DNA from: Anaerophaga thermohalophila DSM 12881
GTDB lineage: Bacteria > Bacteroidota > Bacteroidia > Bacteroidales > Marinilabiliaceae
DNA length: 38,963 bases
Assembly: GCF_000191885.1 (NCBI RefSeq)
Contig: NZ_AEWI01000211.1
Coordinates: 1 to 38,963 of the forward strand
Direction of reading: 5' to 3'
Part shown: positions 9,698 to 16,495 of the stretch, one piece after another
Numbering within the stretch: position 1 is the stretch's first letter
Layout: every line of letters starts with the position of its first letter
Notes under the pieces: model-generated
The model's database searches: none
Told to the model about the DNA's origin: nothing
The model's input: only the letters and a program-made list of their open reading frames with translations
Made by a program: the position numbers and the translations under genes

Positions 9698-11323
9698 CTA
9701 ATAATCTATTGAATATCCTTCTTTCAGTCTTCGCTGATTCAACTCTGTTGTAATGGCATCCACTTTATCCTGATCGAGGGGATAAAATTTCATCAGTACA
9801 GCACCAAGCAAAGCGATGACAGTAGGTATCCAGCTCATTAACATCACGATGCCCGGCACAGCTCCCTGAATCGCCACAGCGTCTTGTCCGTCATAATTGA
9901 ATGCCGAAAGGACAAATCCGATAATGGCACCTGCCAAACCTCCGCCGAATTTGGTGGAGAACGACCCTGCCGAATAGATCAGCCCGGTAGCCCTTCGACC
10001 GTTCTTATATTCCGAATAATCGGCTGCATCGCCAAGCATTGCAAAGAAAAGCGTGGGAAAAATGGCGGCACCAAACTCAGAAACTATGCCAATGGCAAAA
10101 ATGGGAACAATATCGCCCGGCCCGCAAAATGCAATCAATGCATTGACACCTCCCGAAAATATCAGGGCATAAATGAAGAGCCGGCGTTTGCCGAACTGTC
10201 TTGCCAGAGGCGATGTGGCCATTGCACCCAGGATAGAAGCGATCATCAAACCCACCATATAAGACCCGGCCAGTAATTGGTTATGCAGATAATGAGTGAA
10301 ATAGATTACTGTAATCCCCTGTTTAATGGAATTATAGATATTAAACAGCAAGCCGATGATCAACAATACGAGCCATGGCCGGTTGGAAATAAGGTCTTTT
10401 AAATCTTTTACCAGGTTTGTCTCCTGTGTCTTGGGTGGCGAAACCCGTTCTCTGGTAGTATAGAAAGTAATAATTAAAGATATTGCCAGCAGCACCGACA
10501 TCAGGTAAATAGCTTTAGAATATCCTTCTTTCTGGTCGATGATGGTTATCTTGCTTTCATCCAGGTCCGGTTCGCCCTCTACAATAAAAGTATAAGGAAG
10601 ACCGGCCTCCATAGAAAAACTTTTCTCCTGGGTTGGAACATTGACACTGTCGGCCATTTCAGCATCGGCCCAAACAAATGTAGCTACTCCGGCTTTGGTT
10701 TTTATCCTGACATTCTCAACACTCTCGGGGGCAGAAACTGTAACTTCATATTTTTCATTACCCAGATCAACCATTTCAATTGTCGGGTTTATATCCCCGA
10801 AGTTAGCCACCAGAAATAAAAGAGCTCCCTGAACGAGCATTCCGCCTGCAAAAGCGCCGACCATCCTGTAAGAACCTATGCTTGTGCGTTCTTTATCATC
10901 GCCTGTCATGACGGCCATCAGCGCTCCGTAAGGAATATTGTTGGCAGTATATATCAGGGTAAACAGAATGTAAGTGACGTATGCATAGATAATTTTCCCG
11001 GTCGGACTTAAATCAGGCGTAGTAAAAAGAAGAGAAAGCATAACCGCAAGCGGGATGGCCGTCCATAAAATCCAGGGACGAAATTTCCCATACTTCGAAT
11101 TGGTACGATCGCCGATGATACCCATTACAACATCACTGACGCCGTCACTGGAACGGGCTATCAGCATCAAAAGACCTACTGCTGCAGGGTTAAGGCCAAA
11201 AACATCGGTATAGAATACGAATAAAAAAGTAGCAACTCCACGCCATGCAATATTGGCTGCGGCGTCTCCCAACGCATAACCCACTTTTTCTCTTATGCTT
11301 AACTTCTGCCTGGTTACTTGCAT
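9698..11323 (-). CDS. GPH-family (MelB-like) sugar:cation symporter with a large periplasmic insert
   Basis: A 541-residue inner-membrane carrier of the glycoside-pentoside-hexuronide family. Family signatures are SSDGVSDVVMGIIGDRTN with acidic residues Asp60, Asp64 and Asp72, then KYGKFRPWIL (78-87) and GDAADYSEYKNGRRATG (431-447). About 12 hydrophobic helices are visible. Between helix 5 (about 156-174) and helix 6 (about 268-288) lies a polar, beta-rich segment of about 90 residues (176-267) that is not in MelB and should face the periplasm; this accounts for the extra length. The gene begins 9 bases after the regulator gene and precedes the cellobiose phosphorylase gene, so cellobiose is the likely cargo. 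Substrate and coupling ion are inferred. Confidence 0.9.
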   Translation of the reverse strand: MQVTRQKLSIREKVGYALGDAAANIAWRGVATFLFVFYTDVFGLNPAAVGLLMLIARSSDGVSDVVMGIIGDRTNSKYGKFRPWILWTAIPLAVMLSLLFTTPDLSPTGKIIYAYVTYILFTLIYTANNIPYGALMAVMTGDDKERTSIGSYRMVGAFAGGMLVQGALLFLVANFGDINPTIEMVDLGNEKYEVTVSAPESVENVRIKTKAGVATFVWADAEMADSVNVPTQEKSFSMEAGLPYTFIVEGEPDLDESKITIIDQKEGYSKAIYLMSVLLAISLIITFYTTRERVSPPKTQETNLVKDLKDLISNRPWLVLLIIGLLFNIYNSIKQGITVIYFTHYLHNQLLAGSYMVGLMIASILGAMATSPLARQFGKRRLFIYALIFSGGVNALIAFCGPGDIVPIFAIGIVSEFGAAIFPTLFFAMLGDAADYSEYKNGRRATGLIYSAGSFSTKFGGGLAGAIIGFVLSAFNYDGQDAVAIQGAVPGIVMLMSWIPTVIALLGAVLMKFYPLDQDKVDAITTELNQRRLKEGYSIDY

Positions 11324-11332
11324 GGCTAAGAT

Positions 11333-12073
11333 TTAAATGTTAAAATCCAACACCTCTTTTCTGGTTTTTTCATACACTTCGCGACTGAACATGTAAAGGC
11401 GGGCGGGTTTATGAGCCACACCTTTTTGCTTTTCATCCAGCGGAATAAGATATTTCATGCGCGCAATCTTCTTGCGAAAATTTCTTTTATCCAGCTCAAC
11501 CCCCAACACTACCTCGTACAGCTTCTGAAGTTGTGAAAGCGTGAACTTCTCGGGCAATAATTCAAATCCTATAGGTTCATAAAGTAATTCACGACGAAGG
11601 GCACGAAGAGCTGATTGCAGAATATGATAATGGTCAAATGCCAGATCGGTAACTTCAGATACGGGATACCATTTTACATTTCTCCCCTTCCACTTCAGCG
11701 TAACCTTTTCGGTAGCCAGAAGAGAGTAATAGCCTACTGATATTATCCTGCTGTCCGGGTCACGTCCACTTGCCCTGAGCCAGGCCTGATCGTTAGGACG
11801 TTTTAATCGGTCGGTATCACAAAATGCACCAAATTGCTTCAAATAGATATTTTCCAACCCCGTTAAATCGAACAATATACGGGCGGCTGCATCTTCAAGA
11901 CTCTCATGCTCGAAAATGTGATTACCGGTAAGCGTCAGATCAGAGAACAACTCTTTACCTGTCTTTTCATCTTTTAACACCCGATCAACCAGCAGGACAT
12001 TCAGTTTTTCAAAATCGAAACCGAATATCACACAATCAACTGATATTGAATTATTCAATTGTGCTTTTACCAT
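11333..12073 (-). CDS. Nudix-fold transcriptional regulator (NrtR/AraR-like)
   Basis: A 246-residue protein with an N-terminal Nudix-like domain (about 1-155) and a C-terminal winged-helix domain (about 165-246), the layout of NrtR regulators and of Bacteroides AraR. The Nudix box region reads GNHIFEHESLEDAAARILFD. The hydrolase consensus RExxEE is replaced by RILFDL, so catalytic metal-binding glutamates are missing. This fits ligand sensing rather than hydrolysis. The domain DQAWLRASGRDPDSRIISVGYY and the DNA-binding end NFRKKIARMKYLIPLDEK are typical of the group. As the first gene before the symporter and phosphorylase, it probably controls this sugar operon and itself. The effector, a sugar or sugar phosphate, is inferred. 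The weak TATTTTCG box at 12102-12109 (minus) may be its promoter. Confidence 0.88.
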   Translation of the reverse strand: MVKAQLNNSISVDCVIFGFDFEKLNVLLVDRVLKDEKTGKELFSDLTLTGNHIFEHESLEDAAARILFDLTGLENIYLKQFGAFCDTDRLKRPNDQAWLRASGRDPDSRIISVGYYSLLATEKVTLKWKGRNVKWYPVSEVTDLAFDHYHILQSALRALRRELLYEPIGFELLPEKFTLSQLQKLYEVVLGVELDKRNFRKKIARMKYLIPLDEKQKGVAHKPARLYMFSREVYEKTRKEVLDFNI

Positions 12074-12335
12074 TTTTGTTTATTTAATATTTGAACAAGG
12101 TCGAAAATATAGCATCTAATCATCTGACTTATAGCGCCTAACCTATGCCTTCTGCCTTTCAACGCCTTTATTTATTGCTTATTTATTGCATGTGTTCAGA
12201 ATTTTCCGAACCGGCCATTGTAAATTACATAAACCAAAAATATCTTTGTATCTTTACCTGCCTGAATGTTTTAAGCAGTATCCATCATCTTCCTTGTCAA
12301 AAGTACCACCCATCTCCAGAACAGAACATAATGTA

Positions 12336-12358
12336 ATAAGTGTTAAGAAAACACTTAT
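12336..12358. repeat. Perfect 9-bp hairpin, ATAAGTGTT / AACACTTAT
   Basis: The arms (12336-12344 and 12350-12358) are perfectly complementary around a 5-base loop AAGAA. The adjoining bases continue AT-rich. A second inverted repeat with the same AGTGTT/AACACT core lies 73 bases further on. It could be an operator, an RNA stem or a weak terminator. Confidence 0.5.
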
Positions 12359-12430
12359 ATTTTGAATTGCTAAATTAGGAATGAATCCTAAAAAAACAAA
12401 GAAATCAAAAATAATTTTAAAACCTAAAAT

Positions 12431-12454
12431 AGTGTTTATTGTACTTCAAACACT
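12431..12454. repeat. Inverted repeat AGTGTTT / AAACACT
   Basis: Two 7-bp arms (12431-12437 and 12448-12454) flank a 10-base spacer. The core is the same as in the hairpin at 12336-12358, which suggests two sites for one DNA-binding protein. The function is unknown. Confidence 0.4.
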
Positions 12455-12611
12455 TTAATCCCTTTTAAAATATGGAATAGAGAATTTATTATAAAAAATG
12501 TTAAAATTCGAATTCACCTGATGGTTTTTGATATTCTAATCAAAATTGCAAAAAGTATTGTTTCTTGTTTTCCGCATCGCATCGGGAAAAGAAATTAATT
12601 TTTTCATGAAC

Positions 12612-12641
12612 TTTCTCACGAAGGGCATAGTTATATCTTTG
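12612..12641 (+). promoter_or_regulatory. Predicted promoter of the cobalamin adenosyltransferase gene
   Basis: An exact TAnnTTTG box (TATCTTTG, 12634-12641) lies 18 bases after TTTC (12612-12615), close to the -33 TTTG. The start codon is 24 bases after the box, with AAGGAG between. Confidence 0.6.
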
Positions 12642-12665
12642 CAAAACCTAAAGGAGATAATTGTC

Positions 12666-13226
12666 ATGCAAAAAAGTCAGATATACACGAAAGCCGGAGA
12701 CAAAGGTAAGACCGGATTAATAGGGGGAACAATTGTCCCTAAACATCACTTCAGGCTGGAGGCTTATGGAACTGTTGATGAACTAAATGCTCAAATAGGA
12801 TTGATCAGAGCTTTTGCGGGGGAGAACGATATTACCGGAGTATTACCGCGTATTCAGGAGCAACTCTTTATGATTGGGGCATATCTGGCGACAGACGACA
12901 CAATTTCAGAATTACGCTCGAAACTTAATTGTGATGAAGCAGAGATAGATTTTCTTGAAAAAGAAATGGACAGGATGGATGCTTCACTTCCTCCCCTGAA
13001 AAACTTTATTCTGCCGGGAGGTCATCCGTCTGCTGCCCAATGTCATATTGCCCGTACTGTTTGCAGAAGAGCAGAACGTCGTGTCAATCAAATGGCCGCG
13101 GAAACCGAAATAGACCCATGGATTCTAAGGTATCTGAACAGGTTATCAGACTATTTCTTTGTACTTTCACGCTTTCTGGCAAAACATTTCGATAATGACG
13201 AAATAAGATGGGAACCGAAGTTGTAA
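12666..13226 (+). CDS. ATP:cob(I)alamin adenosyltransferase, PduO type
   Basis: A 186-residue cytoplasmic enzyme that transfers the adenosyl group of ATP to cob(I)alamin, making coenzyme B12. The N-terminal ATP-binding signature YTKAGDKGKTGLIGG (residues 7-21) and the later FILPGGHPSAAQCHIAR with RTVCRRAERR (130-139) are diagnostic of PduO-type proteins. YGTVDELNAQIGL is also conserved. The open frame extends 40 codons further upstream. I chose the ATG at 12666 because homology begins there, AAGGAG lies about 10 bases before it, and a promoter box (12634-12641) lies inside the longer version. Bacteroidota use the product for methylmalonyl-CoA mutase, among others. No other cobalamin gene is nearby. 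Confidence 0.94.
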   Translation: MQKSQIYTKAGDKGKTGLIGGTIVPKHHFRLEAYGTVDELNAQIGLIRAFAGENDITGVLPRIQEQLFMIGAYLATDDTISELRSKLNCDEAEIDFLEKEMDRMDASLPPLKNFILPGGHPSAAQCHIARTVCRRAERRVNQMAAETEIDPWILRYLNRLSDYFFVLSRFLAKHFDNDEIRWEPKL

Positions 13227-13307
13227 GATTGTTTTTTTTTTCTAATTTCGCAGAAAACAGCAAGGACATAAAAACAAAATATTATTAAGAGTTAAATTGT
13301 ATTTGCT

Positions 13308-13529
13308 ATGTATTGGACTCTTGAATTAGCATCAAAACTGGAAGATGCGCCCTGGCCGGCTACAAAAGATGAATTAATTGATTTTGCCATTCGTTCGGGG
13401 GCACCTCTGGAGGTTATTGAAAATCTTCAGGAAATAGAGGATGAAGGAGAAGTATATGAGAGTATTGAAGACATCTGGCCCGATTATCCCAGTAAGGATG
13501 ATTTTTTCTTTAATGAGGATGAATATTGA
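13308..13529 (+). CDS. Small acidic DUF2795-type protein
   Basis: A 73-residue protein, strongly acidic, with the segment ATKDELIDFAIRSGAPLEVIENLQ characteristic of the short DUF2795 proteins found widely in Bacteroidota. The function is unknown. No signal peptide or membrane helix is present, so it should be cytoplasmic. The sequence opens with MYWTLELASKLEDAPWPATK. A TAnnTTTG-like box (TAATTTCG, 13243-13250) lies 57 bases before the start, and a strong terminator follows at 13571, so it may form its own small transcript after the adenosyltransferase gene. Confidence 0.88.
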   Translation: MYWTLELASKLEDAPWPATKDELIDFAIRSGAPLEVIENLQEIEDEGEVYESIEDIWPDYPSKDDFFFNEDEY

Positions 13530-13570
13530 TTTGTAAAGGGCATTCTAAAACAACATCAATAAGAATAAGA

Positions 13571-13603
13571 AGGTCGTCTGCTCTGTCAAGACGACCTTTT
13601 TTT
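13571..13603 (+). terminator. Rho-independent terminator after the DUF2795 gene
   Basis: An 8-bp perfect stem AGGTCGTC/GACGACCT (13571-13578 and 13590-13597) with an 11-base loop runs into seven T. It separates this transcript from the convergent OstA-like gene, whose stop lies at 13607. Confidence 0.88.
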
Positions 13604-13606
13604 ACA

Positions 13607-15241
13607 CTATTCGGAGAATTGATAGTCGCTATAATCCGTTCGCTGCACCTCTTCCACTATTTCTTTGAAGTGAAAGATATCCTCATATTTTTTGGGACGG
13701 TATTTTTCCAACCACAAAAAGCCTTCGAGACGTGTTGATTCCTTATCAAGCACGAAAGGAGGATTCATGTTTCCGGTTGGCTGGGTTCGTAAAACAATAG
13801 TCTCTACTTTCCTGTTTTTTAAATAGATGGTCAAACTGCTGCTCTCGGCTCTGTTTACCCCGATTACGTAATCTCTGTCTTTGGGATAATAGACCGTTTG
13901 CCCGTTCCCGTCAACATCTATCTTATAGAGCTGATTTTCTTTAAAATAACCCGTCATCTTTTTGCCCTTAATCTGATTAAAATGAACAGAATCCTCGGGT
14001 GCAATCAGAAAGGCATTCTCAATCATTTCGGCTTTATACAAAACCCGGTTGCGCGTATAAAGCTTAATTTCACTGGCAGTCATCTGGTTTCCCTGCGCCC
14101 AAATCACCGGCTCGTGATAAAAAGTATTGGTGCTGTCGCGAAAATCATAAACCATGGAATCACATCGGCCCTGCAAATCGTAACGATAGAACTGAACGTT
14201 ATGAAAGGCTCTTACAATTTTATTTTCTACTTCCCCGGATACAGGATCTGCTCTCAGGGTATCAGCATGCAGAAAGAGCGTATCGTTTCCGTAAACTTGC
14301 TTTAAAACAGCCTTCTTCGTTGCCAGAGCTTTCTCGGTTTTTTCATTATAATATCCGTAATCGCCGGTAATTATCACGTTATTCGCAGTATCCTCAAGAG
14401 CCATTCCCGAAAAGACTTCCCCGAAACCATCATTCCGGTTATACAAAATGGTATCGCCCCTCAGAGTTTGTTCGCCTCCGTCTATATAATTGTTTTTAAG
14501 TAAGCGGGCCTTGTCACTGCGGGTATCGTAAAAGCCCAGTTCGGAAAAAATCCTGTTTTCGTCGCTGTAAATATTTGTAGGTCCGACAATACCAACGACC
14601 TCGGTTCTCGTAAAATACTTCAAAGTATCACTATACATCCTGTAATCTGGATTGATCAACACCACGCTGTCTTTAAAGTTGACCTCGCCGGTTCGGGGAT
14701 AATAAAAACCCAGACTGCTGGTGAGCTGATTACGTTCATCAACAATTCTCCCTCCATTGAAGTAGTAAGCAACATCATTTTTCCGGTCATAGTCAAGAAA
14801 ATCGGTGGTAAGTACAACATTCTTGTTTACCAGTCTCACATTTTCCCTCACCTTTGCAAGTTCCTCGTTGCCATCATAGTTCAGTTTGTCACCGTAAAGA
14901 TGTATGGTATCATTCTGAATAATGTGAATAGAACCGAAGGCTTCAACCCTGTTGGAGTCACGGTTAAGAATTGCACTGTCGCAAAACATCCTGGTATTGA
15001 GATGCTGCATTCTTACATTTCCGACAAGAGCCCATGAGTTTTTTCCCAGACGCTTTTCGGCTCCCTTCATCAAATCGGCGTATTCAATTAAAATTTTCCT
15101 GTTTTCTTCCCGGCCTTTTTTCTCATCCTGACCCTGTGCCTGGATAAAAACAAAACTTCCCAACAGAAAAAACAATACCACGATTGTTTTCAGCAGCCGT
15201 TTAACACTATAAAAAAAAACTCCAAAAAAGTATTCAGGCAT
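13607..15241 (-). CDS. OstA-like (LptA/LptD N-domain) envelope protein
   Basis: A 544-residue exported protein of the Bacteroidota OstA-like group. It has a signal peptide with a long N-region and hydrophobic core (TIVVLFFLLGSFVFIQAQ, ending near residue 36). Repeated beta-strand blocks of the LptA jelly-roll type follow, for example SWALVGNVRMQHLNTRMFCD, AFGSIHIIQNDTIHLYGDK and MFCDSAILNRDSNRVEA. LptA proteins bridge the periplasm and carry lipopolysaccharide to the outer membrane; this larger form is assumed to do something similar. It is the last gene of a minus-strand envelope set with the SurA-like genes. A 287-bp gap of repeat C DNA separates it from the preceding lipoprotein gene, so co-transcription is uncertain. 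No lipobox is seen. Confidence 0.88.
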   Translation of the reverse strand: MPEYFFGVFFYSVKRLLKTIVVLFFLLGSFVFIQAQGQDEKKGREENRKILIEYADLMKGAEKRLGKNSWALVGNVRMQHLNTRMFCDSAILNRDSNRVEAFGSIHIIQNDTIHLYGDKLNYDGNEELAKVRENVRLVNKNVVLTTDFLDYDRKNDVAYYFNGGRIVDERNQLTSSLGFYYPRTGEVNFKDSVVLINPDYRMYSDTLKYFTRTEVVGIVGPTNIYSDENRIFSELGFYDTRSDKARLLKNNYIDGGEQTLRGDTILYNRNDGFGEVFSGMALEDTANNVIITGDYGYYNEKTEKALATKKAVLKQVYGNDTLFLHADTLRADPVSGEVENKIVRAFHNVQFYRYDLQGRCDSMVYDFRDSTNTFYHEPVIWAQGNQMTASEIKLYTRNRVLYKAEMIENAFLIAPEDSVHFNQIKGKKMTGYFKENQLYKIDVDGNGQTVYYPKDRDYVIGVNRAESSSLTIYLKNRKVETIVLRTQPTGNMNPPFVLDKESTRLEGFLWLEKYRPKKYEDIFHFKEIVEEVQRTDYSDYQFSE

Positions 15242-15261
15242 ATACGTAAGTCATTCTAACA

Positions 15262-15519
15262 ATGAAACGCGGATGGCGCTTTAATTTCTCCTCCGGCTCC
15301 GCCGCTTTGTTTACAAAGAAATCTGCCACAACATGTCCCTATCACATCAGGAAAAGAACATGTATAAAACTCAATCATGCGAGTTCCATCCGACCAATAA
15401 CTTAGACTAATATTATACTGATGAAACGAGCATGACAAAAATTGTCATAATAGAACATGTATAAATTCTTGCATGCGAGTTCCATCCGACCTTAAAAATA
15501 AATTTTATACGGATGAAAA
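15262..15519 (+). repeat. Dispersed repeat C, copy 2 (two units in tandem; first carries the GC-rich insert)
   Basis: Unit 1 runs from ATGAAACGCGGATGGC (15262) to about 15419 and contains a 57-bp GC-rich insert (15274-15330). Unit 2 (15420-15519) is a plain unit: head GATGAAACGAGCATG, middle, then GCATGCGAGTTCCATC and the tail ending in TACGGATGAAA. The head and the CATGCGAGTTCCATC motif are imperfect inverted repeats, 12 of 15 positions, so one unit can fold back. The element fills the gap between the OstA-like gene and the lipoprotein gene. Confidence 0.88.
15274..15330 (+). repeat. 57-bp GC-rich double-hairpin cassette, copy 1
   Basis: It matches 18773-18829 at 55 of 57 positions. Two small stems are visible: CGGC-TCC-GCCG and CTTTGT-TT-ACAAAG. 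It is much more GC-rich than its surroundings and lies inside a repeat C unit. Confidence 0.85.
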
Positions 15520-15528
15520 TAAAGCAGG

Positions 15529-16440
15529 CTAATTAGAGACCGGCTCAATCTTGTCATCCATACCCAGAACCGAAACCGGAAATGACAGACGGTTCTTCAA
15601 GTCGGGCTGAAACAAATAATCGAAGCGAATACCCTTTTCACGAATTGCCTGACCATCAGCTCCTGTATAAGACAAGACACAGATTTTATCTTCGGGAATC
15701 ATTTTTGCAACATTCACCCCGTTTCGGCATAATATAAAGAATCCGGCCTCATTGCCTTTCAGAACATAACTCTTCTGATAACCTGTTTCAGGCGCCTGGG
15801 TAATACCGGTCAAAAAGAACTCCGAACTGCTATTCAGGACGGGAAATATGCCACCCCGGGATGAAGCGTTCAGAATAATACGGCCGCTTTGCTCATTAAT
15901 TTCTATCCAGATATCGGCGCTGTCAAGGAGGAATGTGTTCTGTCCGGAAAGAAAATCAAAACCCCATCGTACCAGGTTTTTCCCATTTGACTGATCCAAA
16001 ATCCGGGTTTCACGGATAAAAGGGACCTCGGGGCAGAATGACGAAAAATTCATTCGCCGGACTATCAGGCTCGCATCAAAAGGATGAGGTGTTATAAATA
16101 TTGTGTCTTTCAGAACAGACTTTTTAACCACTTTATATTGTAATCCTGCCAGGTACCCGGGAGCATTAACCTTTACCGTTAAACCAAAAGCCCGGGGAAA
16201 AGACAAATTAAACCGGCCGTATTCATCGCATAACGAAGACCGGTTAATTTCAGCGGTTTCATCAATATTTTGTTGATAAGTTGCAGCAGCTGAAATTTTT
16301 GCATGCGGAACCGGCCTGCCAGTCGTTTCATCAGCTACTACCCCTTGCCAGGTAATATCGTATACCTCCCGGGCACAACCAGCTAATAGCACGGCGATTC
16401 CCAAAACGATAACCGATGATTTAATAATTTTTGCGGCCAT
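15529..16440 (-). CDS. Lipoprotein with N-terminal carboxypeptidase-regulatory-like beta domain, function unknown
   Basis: A 303-residue predicted lipoprotein. The signal peptide ends in a perfect lipobox LLAGC, with Cys22 as the first mature residue. Residues about 28-105 look like a transthyretin/carboxypeptidase-regulatory-like fold (WQGVVADETTGRPVPHAKIS, then DEYGRFNLSFP and VKVNAPGYLAG). The remaining two thirds are beta-rich with no family recognised. I chose the ATG at 16440, whose signal peptide is ideal. An earlier TTG at 16479 would add 13 residues that are largely encoded by repeat A. It lies directly after surA in a periplasmic-folding cluster, which hints at an envelope role. That is inference from location only. 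Confidence 0.75.
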   Translation of the reverse strand: MAAKIIKSSVIVLGIAVLLAGCAREVYDITWQGVVADETTGRPVPHAKISAAATYQQNIDETAEINRSSLCDEYGRFNLSFPRAFGLTVKVNAPGYLAGLQYKVVKKSVLKDTIFITPHPFDASLIVRRMNFSSFCPEVPFIRETRILDQSNGKNLVRWGFDFLSGQNTFLLDSADIWIEINEQSGRIILNASSRGGIFPVLNSSSEFFLTGITQAPETGYQKSYVLKGNEAGFFILCRNGVNVAKMIPEDKICVLSYTGADGQAIREKGIRFDYLFQPDLKNRLSFPVSVLGMDDKIEPVSN

Positions 16441-16456
16441 CTTCGAAATCAGATTA

Positions 16457-16495
16457 TGATTTGTTACAACTTTCCCCAACTTTACAGACGGGCAC
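16457..16495 (-). repeat. Dispersed repeat A, copy 2
   Basis: On the minus strand it reads GTGCCCGTCTGTAAAG, then TTGGGGAAAGTTGTAACAAA. Its first G is the last base of the surA TAG stop codon. It fills the space between surA and the lipoprotein gene, in the sense direction. Confidence 0.78.

Larger units (their letters stand above)
12074..12665. other. 592-bp AT-rich divergent intergenic region
   Basis: It separates the Nudix regulator (minus) from the adenosyltransferase (plus). It contains two inverted repeats with the shared core AGTGTT/AACACT (12336-12358 and 12431-12454), a smaller TTAGGA/TCCTAA pair near 12375-12391, and the adenosyltransferase promoter. I see no cobalamin riboswitch signature, although the downstream gene concerns cobalamin. 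The short open frame at 12145-12336 has no protein-like features. Confidence 0.55.

Noticed and set aside
12145..12336. 63-codon open frame in the divergent gap
   Set aside because: No ribosome binding site, promoter or protein-like composition; it ends at a non-conserved AT-rich region.
12546..12665. 40-codon N-terminal extension of the adenosyltransferase
   Set aside because: It runs through the predicted promoter box and lacks similarity; a Shine-Dalgarno-like AAGGAG supports the ATG at 12666.
15256..15438. Minus-strand open frame containing FLCKQSGGAGGEIKAP
   Set aside because: The similar peptide in the frame at 18674-18943 comes from the duplicated 57-bp GC-rich cassette; the rest of each frame is repeat DNA, so conservation is of DNA and not evidence for a protein.
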